NCBI GenBank assembly: GCA_013373375.1
Contig: JABXHY010000036.1
Location: 1-64,000 of the forward strand
From: Gammaproteobacteria bacterium
Lineage (GTDB): Bacteria > Pseudomonadota > Gammaproteobacteria > Enterobacterales > Kangiellaceae
DNA: 64,000 bases
Direction: 5' to 3'
The notes beneath the pieces were generated by a model. That model was not told where the DNA came from. It saw nothing but the letters and a program-made list of their open reading frames with translations, and did no database searches. Below, one piece after another: positions 1 to 8,826 of the stretch (position 1 is the first letter of the stretch; each line of letters opens with the position of its first letter). Both the position numbers and the translations under genes were made by a program.

Positions 1-1850
1 AACAATTCGCCCCATTGCTTCAAAGGATATAAGTTATCCAAGGTTAAATTTACGCCTAACTCAAGCGCTCTTTCATACTCACTCCTCGGAGCAAAATTAG
101 GTGTAAATAAAATGCGCGATGGCTGAATCTCTGGAAACAATGAAAATACAAAGTCAACTTCGGCAATCGAAACACATTCAAATCCTAAGCCCTCGGCCTC
201 GACGAGTTGTAATATGTCAGGAAAAGAATTGGCTTTCATTGCATAGAAAATGCGATCGACTGATTTCAAGCTTTTTAACGAAGAAATTTGATCAGTTATT
301 TTTTGTCGACTGTAAGCAAAGCAAGGACCAGCATCAACGAGCTGCTCTAATTGACAAACATTTTTTGCCCACCAGCTTTTGCTAAAAGCTTCTTGGAATA
401 ATTCTGTATGCTTACCGGTAATCTCTGACCATGTGGCACCAAGCTGACTCGAAGATTGATTATCGCTAATCAGCGCGTCGTGAAGCTTTTGTACGATTTG
501 TTGCACGTCATTTTGTTCGATTACAAAGGTAAAATTAAGATTATTCGCGGCTTGTGTTAGCATGTGAACTGAGCGATTTTGAAATGCGTCAAATGCAGTA
601 CTCAGTTGAGATAACAACGTTCGAACTTCTCTTCCTACGATGCTAACAGCAGCACAGTTTCTTTTTATTTCAACTCGACAAAGTTGCGAAAGTTCTGCAA
701 CCAACAATTCAATTCTTGAGCTCGATATACCTTGTGTAAGATTGTCCAGTGTAACGGTAACATTAGTTTCGGATGTTGACACCTGATCAATGGATAGTCC
801 ATGCCGATAAAAAATACTAAATGCTTCCGCAAGGAACCCTGGGGTTTGCCACATGTCAGATGTTTCCATCGCGACAAGTAAAACCCCCTCCCTAACTGAA
901 ATAGCCTTAACCTGAGGTTCTGCTTGCTGCACATCCCCAATCAAAGTTCCGCCTTGTTCCGGAGTAGTCGCGGAACCAACAAATACAGGTATTTGCGCCT
1001 GTCGAGCGGGTCTTAAGCATCTCGGGTGAAGGACTTTTGCCCCAGTTGATGCGATTTCTTGTGCCTCGCGATAATCTAGGTTGAGCAATTGTCTTGCAGC
1101 CGGAATACTTCGAGGGTTAGCCGAAAACATTCCTGGTACATCAGTCCATATTTCTAATCGGCGAGCTCTTGCAAGAGTCGCAAAATAAGCCGCAGATGTG
1201 TCTGAGCCTCCTCGGCCAAGTAAAACAGTTTCACCACATGAGTTTGAGGCAATAAATCCTTGTGCAACAACTACACGACCTTCTTTTGCAAGTTCTTTAG
1301 CAAACTCATCGCTAGAATCCACTTTGCAATAAGCATTAAGGTATTGATCACCGATCGAACTGTTTTCAGCAGCGGAGCTGGTTAACCACTGTGTCGAATC
1401 GATTAATTGAACCGGCTCATCCAATTGTGTGCTTACAAAATCATGAACTATGGTTGAACTAAGAAACTCACCTAATGCCATTATTTTTGCTTGGGTCGCA
1501 AAAAAGCTACTGTGCGCCTCTGTTTTTAACATGCCGTACCAGTCGGAGAGATTTTGCAAAAGCTTTATAATTTTCTGCTGTGACGTCTGACCTAAATTTA
1601 ACGACTCGCAATAATCAATGTGACGACTTTTGAGTTGTTCGACAATATCGTCAATAACAACTTTATCAGGAGTTTCACATACTGATTCCAGCAAGTTTGA
1701 TACGCCACTCAGAGCAGAAACAACTATCAAAATATGGTCGTCTTCCTGGCGACTTAATGTCACTCGTTCAACTAAACGCTGAAGAGCGTCGCTGGAACTC
1801 ACACTCGTTCCGCCATACTTTGCGACTACCCAACTTAAACGTTCACTCAT
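1..1850 (-). CDS. lysAC: Bifunctional aspartate kinase / diaminopimelate decarboxylase (LysC-LysA fusion), C-terminus beyond window edge
   Basis: An uninterrupted minus-strand frame runs from ATG at 1850 off the left edge (616 codons visible). Residues 1 to about 290 are an aspartokinase domain with the KYGGTS nucleotide/aspartate motif at 11-16 and the GRGGSDTSA motif near 215. An ACT-like regulatory segment follows at about 310-450. From about residue 500 a fold-type III PLP decarboxylase begins, with FYAMKAN carrying the PLP lysine near 538. The fusion therefore does the first and the last step of lysine synthesis: aspartate phosphorylation and conversion of meso-diaminopimelate to lysine. 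Such fusions are known in Xanthomonas-like and Legionella-like gammaproteobacteria at roughly 860 aa, so about 240 residues of the decarboxylase should lie beyond the edge. The start overlaps the thrC stop as ATGA, implying translational coupling with threonine synthase. Confidence 0.93.
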   Translation of the reverse strand, partial: MSERLSWVVAKYGGTSVSSSDALQRLVERVTLSRQEDDHILIVVSALSGVSNLLESVCETPDKVVIDDIVEQLKSRHIDYCESLNLGQTSQQKIIKLLQNLSDWYGMLKTEAHSSFFATQAKIMALGEFLSSTIVHDFVSTQLDEPVQLIDSTQWLTSSAAENSSIGDQYLNAYCKVDSSDEFAKELAKEGRVVVAQGFIASNSCGETVLLGRGGSDTSAAYFATLARARRLEIWTDVPGMFSANPRSIPAARQLLNLDYREAQEIASTGAKVLHPRCLRPARQAQIPVFVGSATTPEQGGTLIGDVQQAEPQVKAISVREGVLLVAMETSDMWQTPGFLAEAFSIFYRHGLSIDQVSTSETNVTVTLDNLTQGISSSRIELLVAELSQLCRVEIKRNCAAVSIVGREVRTLLSQLSTAFDAFQNRSVHMLTQAANNLNFTFVIEQNDVQQIVQKLHDALISDNQSSSQLGATWSEITGKHTELFQEAFSKSWWAKNVCQLEQLVDAGPCFAYSRQKITDQISSLKSLKSVDRIFYAMKANSFPDILQLVEAEGLGFECVSIAEVDFVFSLFPEIQPSRILFTPNFAPRSEYERALELGVNLTLDNLYPLKQWGEL

Positions 1851-3223
1851 TTCTGAATCCTATTTTCTAAAAATGCCAAAAGCTCACTTTGCAAATTTTC
1901 GATGGAATATTTCTTTTCCGGCTGACTCATTAGCTTTTGTAAATGGGTTGTTAATTCAAGCTGTGTATCACAGCAATCTTCGATTGTCTCTTTAAATTTA
2001 AGAGGGTGAGCCGTCGCCAACGTAATAATTTGGCTTTCAACTGAATGACTTTGTCGAGCTTGCTCTGCTGCACAAAGACCTACTGCAGTATGAGGTTCAA
2101 CTATAACTCGCTTGTCACAGAAATGCTGTATTGTCTGTCGAGTTTGCTCATTACTTACAGTATAAACTTCAAAAATATCATTAAATTTTTGCAGTACCTC
2201 AGGTTCGACAGAGTACATTCCTTTTTCTGCAAGTGAGCTCATTTTTTGATTAATATAGGATGCGTCTCGATCCGCAATTTCAAACAAAACCCTTTCAAAA
2301 TTTGAAGCGACTTGAATGTCCATCGCAGGACTCAATGTATGTTTTGATGCTTGAGGTTGATAGAGCCCTGTCTTAGCAAACCGGGCAAGCAGATCATTGT
2401 CGTTACAAGCAATAATGAGCTTGTCCACAGGAAAGCCCATTCGTTTAGCATAATATCCAGCGAGCACATCACCAAAATTCCCAGTTGGCACAGAAAACGA
2501 AACTGGCGTGTCATATTGTGAAGAAATATAAGCGTAGTAAACTGTCTGCGCCATTATCCTGCACCAATTTATGGAGTTAACGGCGGTTAACTTAAGTTGT
2601 TTCCGTCTATCCTTATCAGAAAATAAATTTTTAACCAATGCCTGAGCATCATCAAAGCTGCCATTTAACTCAATTGGATAAACATTGCTTGCACCACTTC
2701 GAGTAATTTGAGCTTGCTGCACCAAAGACACTCTATTTCTTGGGTACAGCATAAATACCTGGCACCCATCGACACCTTCAAGACCCGAAATTGCCGCTCC
2801 GCCAGTATCGCCAGAAGTTGCGCCCAAGACATTGATATGCTCGCCATGCTTTTCATTTAGGATCCCAAATACCTGCCCTAGAAACTGCAAAGCAATATCT
2901 TTAAATGCTAATGTGGGGCCATGAAATAGCTCCAAAACAGGATGACCGGCATAATCCTTAAGTGAAACAACATTGGGATCATCAAAAACTGCATAAGCTT
3001 TGTCGACGGCACTGTTGATCTCACCTTCGGATAAAGCATCTCCTACAAACGACTTGAAAATCGTTTTTGCCAATTCAGAATAGCTGGAGGAGGCTAATTT
3101 AGATGGTTCGAAGCGTGGAATGGATGCAGGTACAAATAAACCTCCATCTGGGGCCAGCCCTTCAATGGTCGCGGTTGCAAAGTCACAATCATCCTTTCCG
3201 TTTCGAGTGCTGATATATCGCAT
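1847..3223 (-). CDS. thrC: Threonine synthase
   Basis: A PLP enzyme of about 458 aa that converts O-phosphohomoserine to threonine in the cytoplasm. The N-terminus MRYISTRNG is the family start, so I chose ATG at 3223. A TTG nine bases upstream at 3232 is in frame but adds only MDY. The PLP lysine is in GPTLAFKD near residue 110, and the phosphate-binding SGDTGGAA motif is near 140. It is the long ThrC form usual in gammaproteobacteria. Its stop overlaps the start of the aspartate kinase/DAP decarboxylase gene by four bases (ATGA), so the two aspartate-family genes form an operon. No homoserine dehydrogenase or homoserine kinase is adjacent, unlike the enteric thrABC arrangement. Confidence 0.95.
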   Translation of the reverse strand: MRYISTRNGKDDCDFATATIEGLAPDGGLFVPASIPRFEPSKLASSSYSELAKTIFKSFVGDALSEGEINSAVDKAYAVFDDPNVVSLKDYAGHPVLELFHGPTLAFKDIALQFLGQVFGILNEKHGEHINVLGATSGDTGGAAISGLEGVDGCQVFMLYPRNRVSLVQQAQITRSGASNVYPIELNGSFDDAQALVKNLFSDKDRRKQLKLTAVNSINWCRIMAQTVYYAYISSQYDTPVSFSVPTGNFGDVLAGYYAKRMGFPVDKLIIACNDNDLLARFAKTGLYQPQASKHTLSPAMDIQVASNFERVLFEIADRDASYINQKMSSLAEKGMYSVEPEVLQKFNDIFEVYTVSNEQTRQTIQHFCDKRVIVEPHTAVGLCAAEQARQSHSVESQIITLATAHPLKFKETIEDCCDTQLELTTHLQKLMSQPEKKYSIENLQSELLAFLENRIQK

Positions 3224-3329
3224 GTAATCCAACTCTGTAAATTTCGATGGCCCATTTTGAGAAAAAATCTTGAGAAAACAAAAACTTTTTGGTTATATGT
3301 TAACGTTGAACCCTTAAAAATTAAAAGAA

Positions 3330-3357
3330 CTTACAACCGCAAAGAGTGTCTTATAAT
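3330..3357 (+). promoter_or_regulatory. Probable sigma-70 promoter for the CHI-like/TonB gene
   Basis: CTTACA at 3330-3335 (4 of 6 matches to the -35 consensus) and a perfect TATAAT at 3352-3357 are separated by 16 bases. Transcription would start near 3364, giving an untranslated leader of about 125 bases before the GTG at 3491. It lies in the divergent gap upstream of thrC. Confidence 0.55.
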
Positions 3358-3490
3358 AGTTAAGGGATACAGCGAGCGGTGCTAGGCAGCAACTGAAAGA
3401 AATGGATACTCTCTTCAGGCCCTCGACAGCAGTATAGTATTGATAATCAATAGTCTATGCAAAAGTAGTTTATGCAAATTAGGGGGAATT

Positions 3491-4624
3491 GTGCTCAGTC
3501 ACTCATTGAAGCTAATTACAAACAAGGTTTTTGCCGTTGCCTTGGGTAGTTATTTACTGTTTGGCAACGGAATATTTGCGGCTCAGACTGTCACATTGGG
3601 AAATGGCACCACCCTTGAGCTCAAGGGTATTGGGAAAGCAGCTGAGTTCAGAACAGATATCTACATTGGCACCATTTACGCTCCTCGTGGCGTAGATTCA
3701 TTTTCGATTATTAAAGAAACCAACACGCCCAAGCGGATTGCTGTGCGTTACATCGTGGGAGACAGTTACTCCTACCGAAAAGTGGGTCGACATTTTAAAG
3801 AAAGAATCGCATTAAATAACGCTCGTGAAATATGGCAGCCCATGACACGTGAGATTGTGACTTTCTCGAGACTTTTCACAGAAAACTTTATTGCTGGCGA
3901 CGAAATCAGACTCGATTACGTTCCAGGCACTGGAACCAAGGTTTTTCTAAACGGTGTACTATTCGAGACCTTCAAAAACCCTGAGTTTTTCAATTTGTTT
4001 ATCAATGCATGGGTTGGTTCAGTTCCCCCTTCTAAATCTTTTAAACAAGGCATTATGGGCGAATTACCACAATCTGACTCAAATGCATTGATTGCTGAGT
4101 TTTCAGGTTTAAATACTATAAAAGGTCGGTTTGTATTAAGCACCGAAGCAGTTGAGCCAAAAGAAGAGCCAAAAGCCCAAGTAGTGGAAAAACCGAAACC
4201 CAAGCCTCAACCAAAACCTAAGCAAGAGGTTGCGAAGAAGCCTGAACCCAAACCTCAACCAAAACCAAAGCCAAAACAGGAAGTGGTGAAAAAGCCGGAA
4301 CCAGAACCTCCTGAGGAAGATTTTATTGATGAAGATTTGATAAGAGGTTCGTATGTCAGGGATTTAATATCCGCCGTTCGAAAAAATCAGGAATACCCCC
4401 GTGATGCGCTGATTAATGGTGATCAAGGAGACGCAGTTGCGATGGTCAGCATTTCAAGAGACGGTGAGGTTTCAGACGTCGAATTGATTGAACGTACAGG
4501 CTCAAGAATACTGGATCGCGCGATTTTAAAAATGATCAAGAAAACAGCGCCTTTTCCAGAAGTGCCAAAGGAGTTAAGCGACACAACCTTCACTTTTGAA
4601 ATCCCGGTGAGTTACCAGCTATAA
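3491..4624 (+). CDS. Exported chalcone-isomerase-like / TonB C-terminal fusion protein
   Basis: I chose GTG at 3491 because AGGGGG lies just upstream at a normal spacing; an in-frame TTG at 3440 has no ribosome site. The 377-aa product has a signal-peptide-like hydrophobic N-terminus (to about residue 30). A chalcone-isomerase-like domain follows at about 32-200, of the bacterial type with TDIYIGTIYAP and RFLTENFIAGDEI-like strands. A Lys-Pro repeat spacer runs from about 230 to 285. The C-terminus (295-377) is TonB-like, with EYPRDAL, GDAVAMVSISRDGEV and a final FEIPVSYQL strand. TonB C-terminal domains normally touch outer-membrane TonB boxes across the periplasm. Here there is no separate ExbB/ExbD and the anchor looks more like a cleavable signal. 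The function is not known; the domain calls are by recognition. Confidence 0.75.
   Translation: MLSHSLKLITNKVFAVALGSYLLFGNGIFAAQTVTLGNGTTLELKGIGKAAEFRTDIYIGTIYAPRGVDSFSIIKETNTPKRIAVRYIVGDSYSYRKVGRHFKERIALNNAREIWQPMTREIVTFSRLFTENFIAGDEIRLDYVPGTGTKVFLNGVLFETFKNPEFFNLFINAWVGSVPPSKSFKQGIMGELPQSDSNALIAEFSGLNTIKGRFVLSTEAVEPKEEPKAQVVEKPKPKPQPKPKQEVAKKPEPKPQPKPKPKQEVVKKPEPEPPEEDFIDEDLIRGSYVRDLISAVRKNQEYPRDALINGDQGDAVAMVSISRDGEVSDVELIERTGSRILDRAILKMIKKTAPFPEVPKELSDTTFTFEIPVSYQL
4183..4308 (+). repeat. Lys-Pro-Glu coding repeat
   Basis: Two imperfect tandem units encode KPKPQPKPKQEV followed by KKPEP blocks between the chalcone-isomerase-like and TonB-like domains. It is the usual extended periplasm-spanning spacer of TonB proteins. 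Confidence 0.8.
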
Positions 4625-4640
4625 AAGCTCAAAACCATCC

Positions 4641-4667
4641 TCCCCTGCTTGAATTAACGGCAGGGGA
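4641..4667. terminator. Convergent hairpin, possible terminator
   Basis: TCCCCTGC at 4641-4648 pairs perfectly with GCAGGGGA at 4660-4667 across an 11-base loop. It sits between the convergent TonB-like and MBL genes. No good T-run follows on either strand, so termination is only probable. Confidence 0.5.
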
Positions 4668-4713
4668 AAAGAATCCAGCCTTAATATAAAGTTAGTTTAA
4701 GCGTTGACGTACA

Positions 4714-5478
4714 CTAAGAAAGATTTACGGTTATCCAGTCTGTGCCTGTCGTTTGCTCTGCAATGACTTTTGGTATTTCAGGAAATTGTTCACTTATCAG
4801 ATTCTGAACCAGATCAGGACAGTTGTTTTCGCCGCTTAAATGCATCGCAACGAGCACTTTCAATTTACTATGATCAAGTCGGCTCAAAAGCTCGAGCGAC
4901 TGATGATTACTCAGATGGCCTAGGTCTCCTCCAACTCTCTGTTTCAGTGGGTAAGGATAATTGCCATTCCAAAGCCTTTCGGGACAATGATTAAACTCAA
5001 GTAAAAGACCATCACAACTCGATAGAGTCTCAATAATATGATAAGTGATGTGACCAACATCAGTAAGCAAACCTACGGTTACATCGCCAGAAGAAAAAAT
5101 AAATTGTGCTGGTTCGCGAGCATCGTGAGGGACAGTAAAGGGCTGGATGGTTAAATTGCCAAGTTGAAATGCTTGTTCTGGCAAACAATAATTAAAATTG
5201 ACGATATCGGCACAGCTGCGGTGTAAGTGAGTGCCAGGAGTTAACCAAACAGGAAGTTGATACTTCCGAGCTAACTTCTCGACACCACCGGAGTGATCGC
5301 TGTGCTCATGGGTAACAATTATGGCGTCAAGCGACTCTGGCTCAACGCCTTTCGATTTTAGTCGACGCGTCGCTTCTCTAAGTCCAAACCCACAATCGAC
5401 CAACACACAGGTTGAATCACTTTTTATCAGGGTTCCATTTCCTTTACTGCCAGACCCCAATGATGCAATGTGAATCAA
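4714..5478 (-). CDS. MBL-fold metallohydrolase (YycJ/WalJ-like)
   Basis: A 254-aa metallo-beta-lactamase-fold protein. The metal-binding THEHSDHSGG motif (HxHxDH) is at about residues 56-65, with later metal ligands in TVPHDA and LLTDVGH. The early GSGSKGNGTLI segment is typical of the YycJ group, whose characterised members act as nucleases or phosphodiesterases. The substrate here is unknown. It starts two bases below the bamC stop, so it is co-transcribed with dapA-bamC, an arrangement common in gammaproteobacteria. Confidence 0.85.
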   Translation of the reverse strand: MIHIASLGSGSKGNGTLIKSDSTCVLVDCGFGLREATRRLKSKGVEPESLDAIIVTHEHSDHSGGVEKLARKYQLPVWLTPGTHLHRSCADIVNFNYCLPEQAFQLGNLTIQPFTVPHDAREPAQFIFSSGDVTVGLLTDVGHITYHIIETLSSCDGLLLEFNHCPERLWNGNYPYPLKQRVGGDLGHLSNHQSLELLSRLDHSKLKVLVAMHLSGENNCPDLVQNLISEQFPEIPKVIAEQTTGTDWITVNLS

Positions 5479-5480
5479 GG

Positions 5481-6572
5481 TTATCCTCGTTCAGCTCGCT
5501 GACGTCTACCATACGCCTCTGTTAAAAATGGATATATCTTTGCCATTAATCCATCTACGAGAGGAACACCGTCAGGATCAATTAAGGTGACCGTAACAGG
5601 GCCTGAATTTCGACCTCCAACAACAACTTGATAAGCCCCAGCAGGAAGATCTAGGACAACACTATCATCATTGCCAAACATTGACGCAAAAAAACCTGGT
5701 TCATTCGGAGTAAACTCAAAAAAGTATTGCCCGGCAGAGCGGTCTTTGTCGTTTAACTTAAAACCAAAAGGCTCGAGCACCTCAGGAGTTTTCAACCAAA
5801 CTGTCTGCCACTCAGCGCTGGCGATTAATGCTGCATTTCTGTCAACGTCACGCCCTAAACTCATGGAAATTCCCTGTTTGAGCTTTGCCAGGTTTCTCGC
5901 GTTCGCTAATCTATCTTGATAATCAATAAAACCTATTAACTCATTTAAAAACTCAGTCTCAACTCGACTGCTGCTCTCAACTTTAACCCATTTATCTTCA
6001 TCATAGGGCATTAACTCTCGCTCTTGCGTCACAACAACAACGCCCACTTCTCCTTGCTGAGCTCCGGGATTGAGTTGTAGTTTGTATTTTGTGCGGACAA
6101 ATCGTGGCAAATCAGTTCCAAACACACTTCGATACCAAGCTTCATTATCTTGCAAAACCCAGTCTGAAACTACCGCTCCATTTTCGACTTTAAATTCAAC
6201 TTCTTTACGTTTAAAAAAGTCGCCTAATAATTTTTCAAGTTCATCATTGGTCATCATCAAATAGACGCCCGGATGATCTTTGGCTCGCATTATCCGCATG
6301 CCTTGTCCAACTGACAAAATTTGCGAAGGGGGACGTTTATCGAGCTCTTCACCAAACTTTGCGCGATTAGCCTCTTCCGTTAATTGTGGAATAGGAAGTC
6401 GATCGCGAATATGATTCGAATCGTAGTTTTCTGGTAACTTTAACGTTTGTGTTTGTTTAGCCTTTTCGTAGTCTTTTGATGAATCCCTAACAAGACCATC
6501 TTCACTGTACAGCCAACTACAACCACTAACCAAAGTGAGCGAGCCAATTAAAGCAAAGGTTTTCAATTTCAT
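5481..6572 (-). CDS. bamC: Outer-membrane assembly lipoprotein BamC
   Basis: A lipoprotein of the BAM complex that inserts beta-barrel proteins in the outer membrane. ATG at 6572 follows AAGGAAAAA; a TTG at 6590 is in frame but lies inside the dapA 3' end. The signal peptide ends in a lipobox (LVSGC, lipidated Cys at residue 18). The mature part has an unstructured N-terminal stretch with LPENYDS and IPQL, then two helix-grip domains. At about 363 aa the length is normal for the family. It sits directly downstream of dapA, as bamC (nlpB) does in E. coli. Confidence 0.92.
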   Translation of the reverse strand: MKLKTFALIGSLTLVSGCSWLYSEDGLVRDSSKDYEKAKQTQTLKLPENYDSNHIRDRLPIPQLTEEANRAKFGEELDKRPPSQILSVGQGMRIMRAKDHPGVYLMMTNDELEKLLGDFFKRKEVEFKVENGAVVSDWVLQDNEAWYRSVFGTDLPRFVRTKYKLQLNPGAQQGEVGVVVVTQERELMPYDEDKWVKVESSSRVETEFLNELIGFIDYQDRLANARNLAKLKQGISMSLGRDVDRNAALIASAEWQTVWLKTPEVLEPFGFKLNDKDRSAGQYFFEFTPNEPGFFASMFGNDDSVVLDLPAGAYQVVVGGRNSGPVTVTLIDPDGVPLVDGLMAKIYPFLTEAYGRRQRAERG

Positions 6573-6582
6573 ATTTTTTCCT

Positions 6583-7473
6583 TCACACAACCAAAGTTAA
6601 CTGGTGCATGATTTTTTCGATTAAGGTTGGTTGAGTTTCCAATGGCGTCATTGGCAACCTCAGTTCATTCTGAATCATCTTCATTTGGTGTAATGCCCAC
6701 TTCACGGGTATTGGGTTTGCCTCAATAAACAAAGCCGTGTGAAAGGGTTTTATTAACTCTTCAATTTTATCAGCCTCAGCGAGCTCTCCAGATAAAATCA
6801 AACGTCCTCGATCAGCCATCATTCGAGGAACAACATTCGCAGTAACAGAAATCACACCGCTGCCACCCATTTTCAAAAACTGATGAGAGGTCTCGTCGTC
6901 ACCACTTAACATGGACAATTGACTGTTATTCTGTCCAATTAGTTCCTCTGCTCGCTGCAAATTGCCCGTTGCGTCTTTAATTGCATTAATATTGTCGTGC
7001 TCAGCAAGTCTAAAAATTGTTTCGTTTGACAAATCGACACCTGTCCGGCCGGGCACATTGTACAAACAAACGGGTTTGTGAGCACTATCCGCCACAGCTT
7101 TAAAGTGCTCGAACATGCCTTTCTGGGTCGGTTTTACGTAATAAGGCGTACAAGTTAAGAAACCGTCTATGGCGTAATCACGAAAAGATTTTGTGTAAGC
7201 AACGGTTTTCTCGGTTGAAATACCACCATTACCTAAAATCAGCTTCATTTTACCTGCATTGACATCGATGGCTATGTCGAGCATTTTCATGACTTCTGCG
7301 GCATCCAAAGTCGGAGCCTCGCCCGTTGTGCCAGCTATCACAATACCATCTGTGCCTTCTTCCTTATGCCACTCGACCAGCTTTTCAAAAGCCTTTAAGT
7401 CCAACGATTTGTCAGCATTCATTGGAGTGACCAGAGCGACGATACTGCCTGTTAACGCATCAGAGTGTTTCAT
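6583..7473 (-). CDS. dapA: 4-hydroxy-tetrahydrodipicolinate synthase
   Basis: This 296-aa TIM-barrel aldolase condenses pyruvate with aspartate semialdehyde at the entry to the lysine/diaminopimelate branch. Family signatures are visible: GTTGEAPTL (residues 48-56), the catalytic-triad tyrosine in YNVPGRTG near 138 and the Schiff-base lysine in IKDATGN near 166. Length and start (MKHSDALTGSIVAL) are normal. It is first gene of the dapA-bamC-MBL operon and is divergent from gcvR across 213 bases. Confidence 0.96.
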   Translation of the reverse strand: MKHSDALTGSIVALVTPMNADKSLDLKAFEKLVEWHKEEGTDGIVIAGTTGEAPTLDAAEVMKMLDIAIDVNAGKMKLILGNGGISTEKTVAYTKSFRDYAIDGFLTCTPYYVKPTQKGMFEHFKAVADSAHKPVCLYNVPGRTGVDLSNETIFRLAEHDNINAIKDATGNLQRAEELIGQNNSQLSMLSGDDETSHQFLKMGGSGVISVTANVVPRMMADRGRLILSGELAEADKIEELIKPFHTALFIEANPIPVKWALHQMKMIQNELRLPMTPLETQPTLIEKIMHQLTLVV

Positions 7474-7686
7474 TTCAAATGTTCTTCTGCCTATTTATGC
7501 CCATTTAAGATCCGCGTAATCTTACTGGTGCCACGAGACAAGTACAAGAGAACCCTTAATATTCCGTAGCTCAGGCGTTATTGCCAGCCAAAAACGCTCA
7601 ATAATCCATCAAAAAACATCTCTTACTGACATTTTTGTTCTCAGCCATTACACTATGCGCGTTTTTTGAACTTTAATGTCTAAATT

Positions 7687-8226
7687 ATGGCAACACGACT
7701 TATACTTACAGCTATTGCTCCTAATCAACCAAGAATGGCCAATGGCCTGATCGACTTGGTACTTTCTTATGGTGTTGATATCACAGAAAGTCATATGACA
7801 GTAATGAGCAAAGAATTTGCTGTAATTATGGAAATTGCAGGCTCCTGGAATGCTCTGACGAAGCTCGAGCACCAACTTCCTGTTAAAGCCCATGCTCTTA
7901 GTTTTTTGACTATGATAAAACGTTCAGAAAGTGTCTCCTATGATGGCTCAATGACCCCTTTCCGAGTCGTCTTTCAAGATGTGTCTGACCGTGCGAAGAG
8001 CTTGATCTCTATTACGGAGTTTTTTGCCGAACACTCAATCAATATCGAAGAGCTTAATTGTCGAACGCTGCTCTCCCCTCAATCCGATGAGCAAGTTGCA
8101 GAGTTAAAGTTCACTATTTCATTATCTATTGAGCAAAATCCAGATGAGCTTCGTTCAAAGTTTAAACAGTTTTGTACTGAACATAATTTAACCGCTCAAA
8201 TAACACTTTTAAAAAATCAATATTGA
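7687..8226 (+). CDS. gcvR: Glycine cleavage system transcriptional repressor GcvR
   Basis: A 179-aa cytoplasmic protein made of two ACT domains, at about 5-80 and 90-170. In E. coli GcvR binds glycine and antagonises the activator GcvA at the gcvTHP promoter. The order dapA < > gcvR-bcp matches the E. coli chromosome, which supports the name. The ACT pattern is visible in TAIAPNQPRMANGLIDLV and in the second repeat beginning near VVFQDVSDRAKSLI. No DNA-binding domain is present, as expected. Confidence 0.88.
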   Translation: MATRLILTAIAPNQPRMANGLIDLVLSYGVDITESHMTVMSKEFAVIMEIAGSWNALTKLEHQLPVKAHALSFLTMIKRSESVSYDGSMTPFRVVFQDVSDRAKSLISITEFFAEHSINIEELNCRTLLSPQSDEQVAELKFTISLSIEQNPDELRSKFKQFCTEHNLTAQITLLKNQY

Positions 8227-8294
8227 GAGTTGCAACACTGGTCACTATGGCGTAGATTTTAAGTTAGCAAAAGATAAAATCTGGAGCACAAAAG

Positions 8295-8768
8295 TTGACC
8301 AAAAAAATTTCTGTGGGTAAAAAAGCACCAAACTTCAATCTTCCTGCCACTGGCGATCAAAAACTTTCTCTCAAAGATTTTAAAGGTAAAAATTTAGTTA
8401 TTTACTTCTATCCGAAAGATGCAACTCCCGGTTGCACCACTGAAGGTCAAAACTTTCGAGACAACTATTCTAAATTTAAAAAGGCCAACTGCGATATCTT
8501 GGGCGTATCGAGAGACTCAGTAAAGTCTCACGAAAGATTCAAAGAAAAGCAGGAATTCCCATTTGATCTTTTGTCAGACGAAGATGAAGTTATGTGCCAA
8601 GCTTATGATGTCATCAAATTAAAAAAGATGTATGGCCGCGAGTATATGGGTATTGAAAGAAGTACCTTTCTTATCAATGCCGAAGGCAAGCTAGTCGAAG
8701 AGTGGCGAAAAGTTAAAGTTAAAGGCCACGTAGATGAAGTTCTTGCTGCGGTAAAATCACTGAGCTAA
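8295..8768 (+). CDS. bcp: Thioredoxin-dependent peroxiredoxin Bcp
   Basis: A 157-aa peroxiredoxin of the BCP/PrxQ class that reduces peroxides with thioredoxin. The peroxidatic cysteine is in DATPGCTTEG near residue 47. The PrxQ resolving cysteine usually five residues later is absent (Gln/Asn there), but another Cys lies in KKANCDILG, so the resolving partner may differ. The start is TTG at 8295 with TGGAG upstream. It lies 68 bases after gcvR, the enteric order. Confidence 0.93.
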   Translation: MTKKISVGKKAPNFNLPATGDQKLSLKDFKGKNLVIYFYPKDATPGCTTEGQNFRDNYSKFKKANCDILGVSRDSVKSHERFKEKQEFPFDLLSDEDEVMCQAYDVIKLKKMYGREYMGIERSTFLINAEGKLVEEWRKVKVKGHVDEVLAAVKSLS

Positions 8769-8826
8769 CAACAAGCTGAGCGATTGTACCGAAGCACTCT
8801 CCCCAATATTAAAAAGAGGGTAAGCT

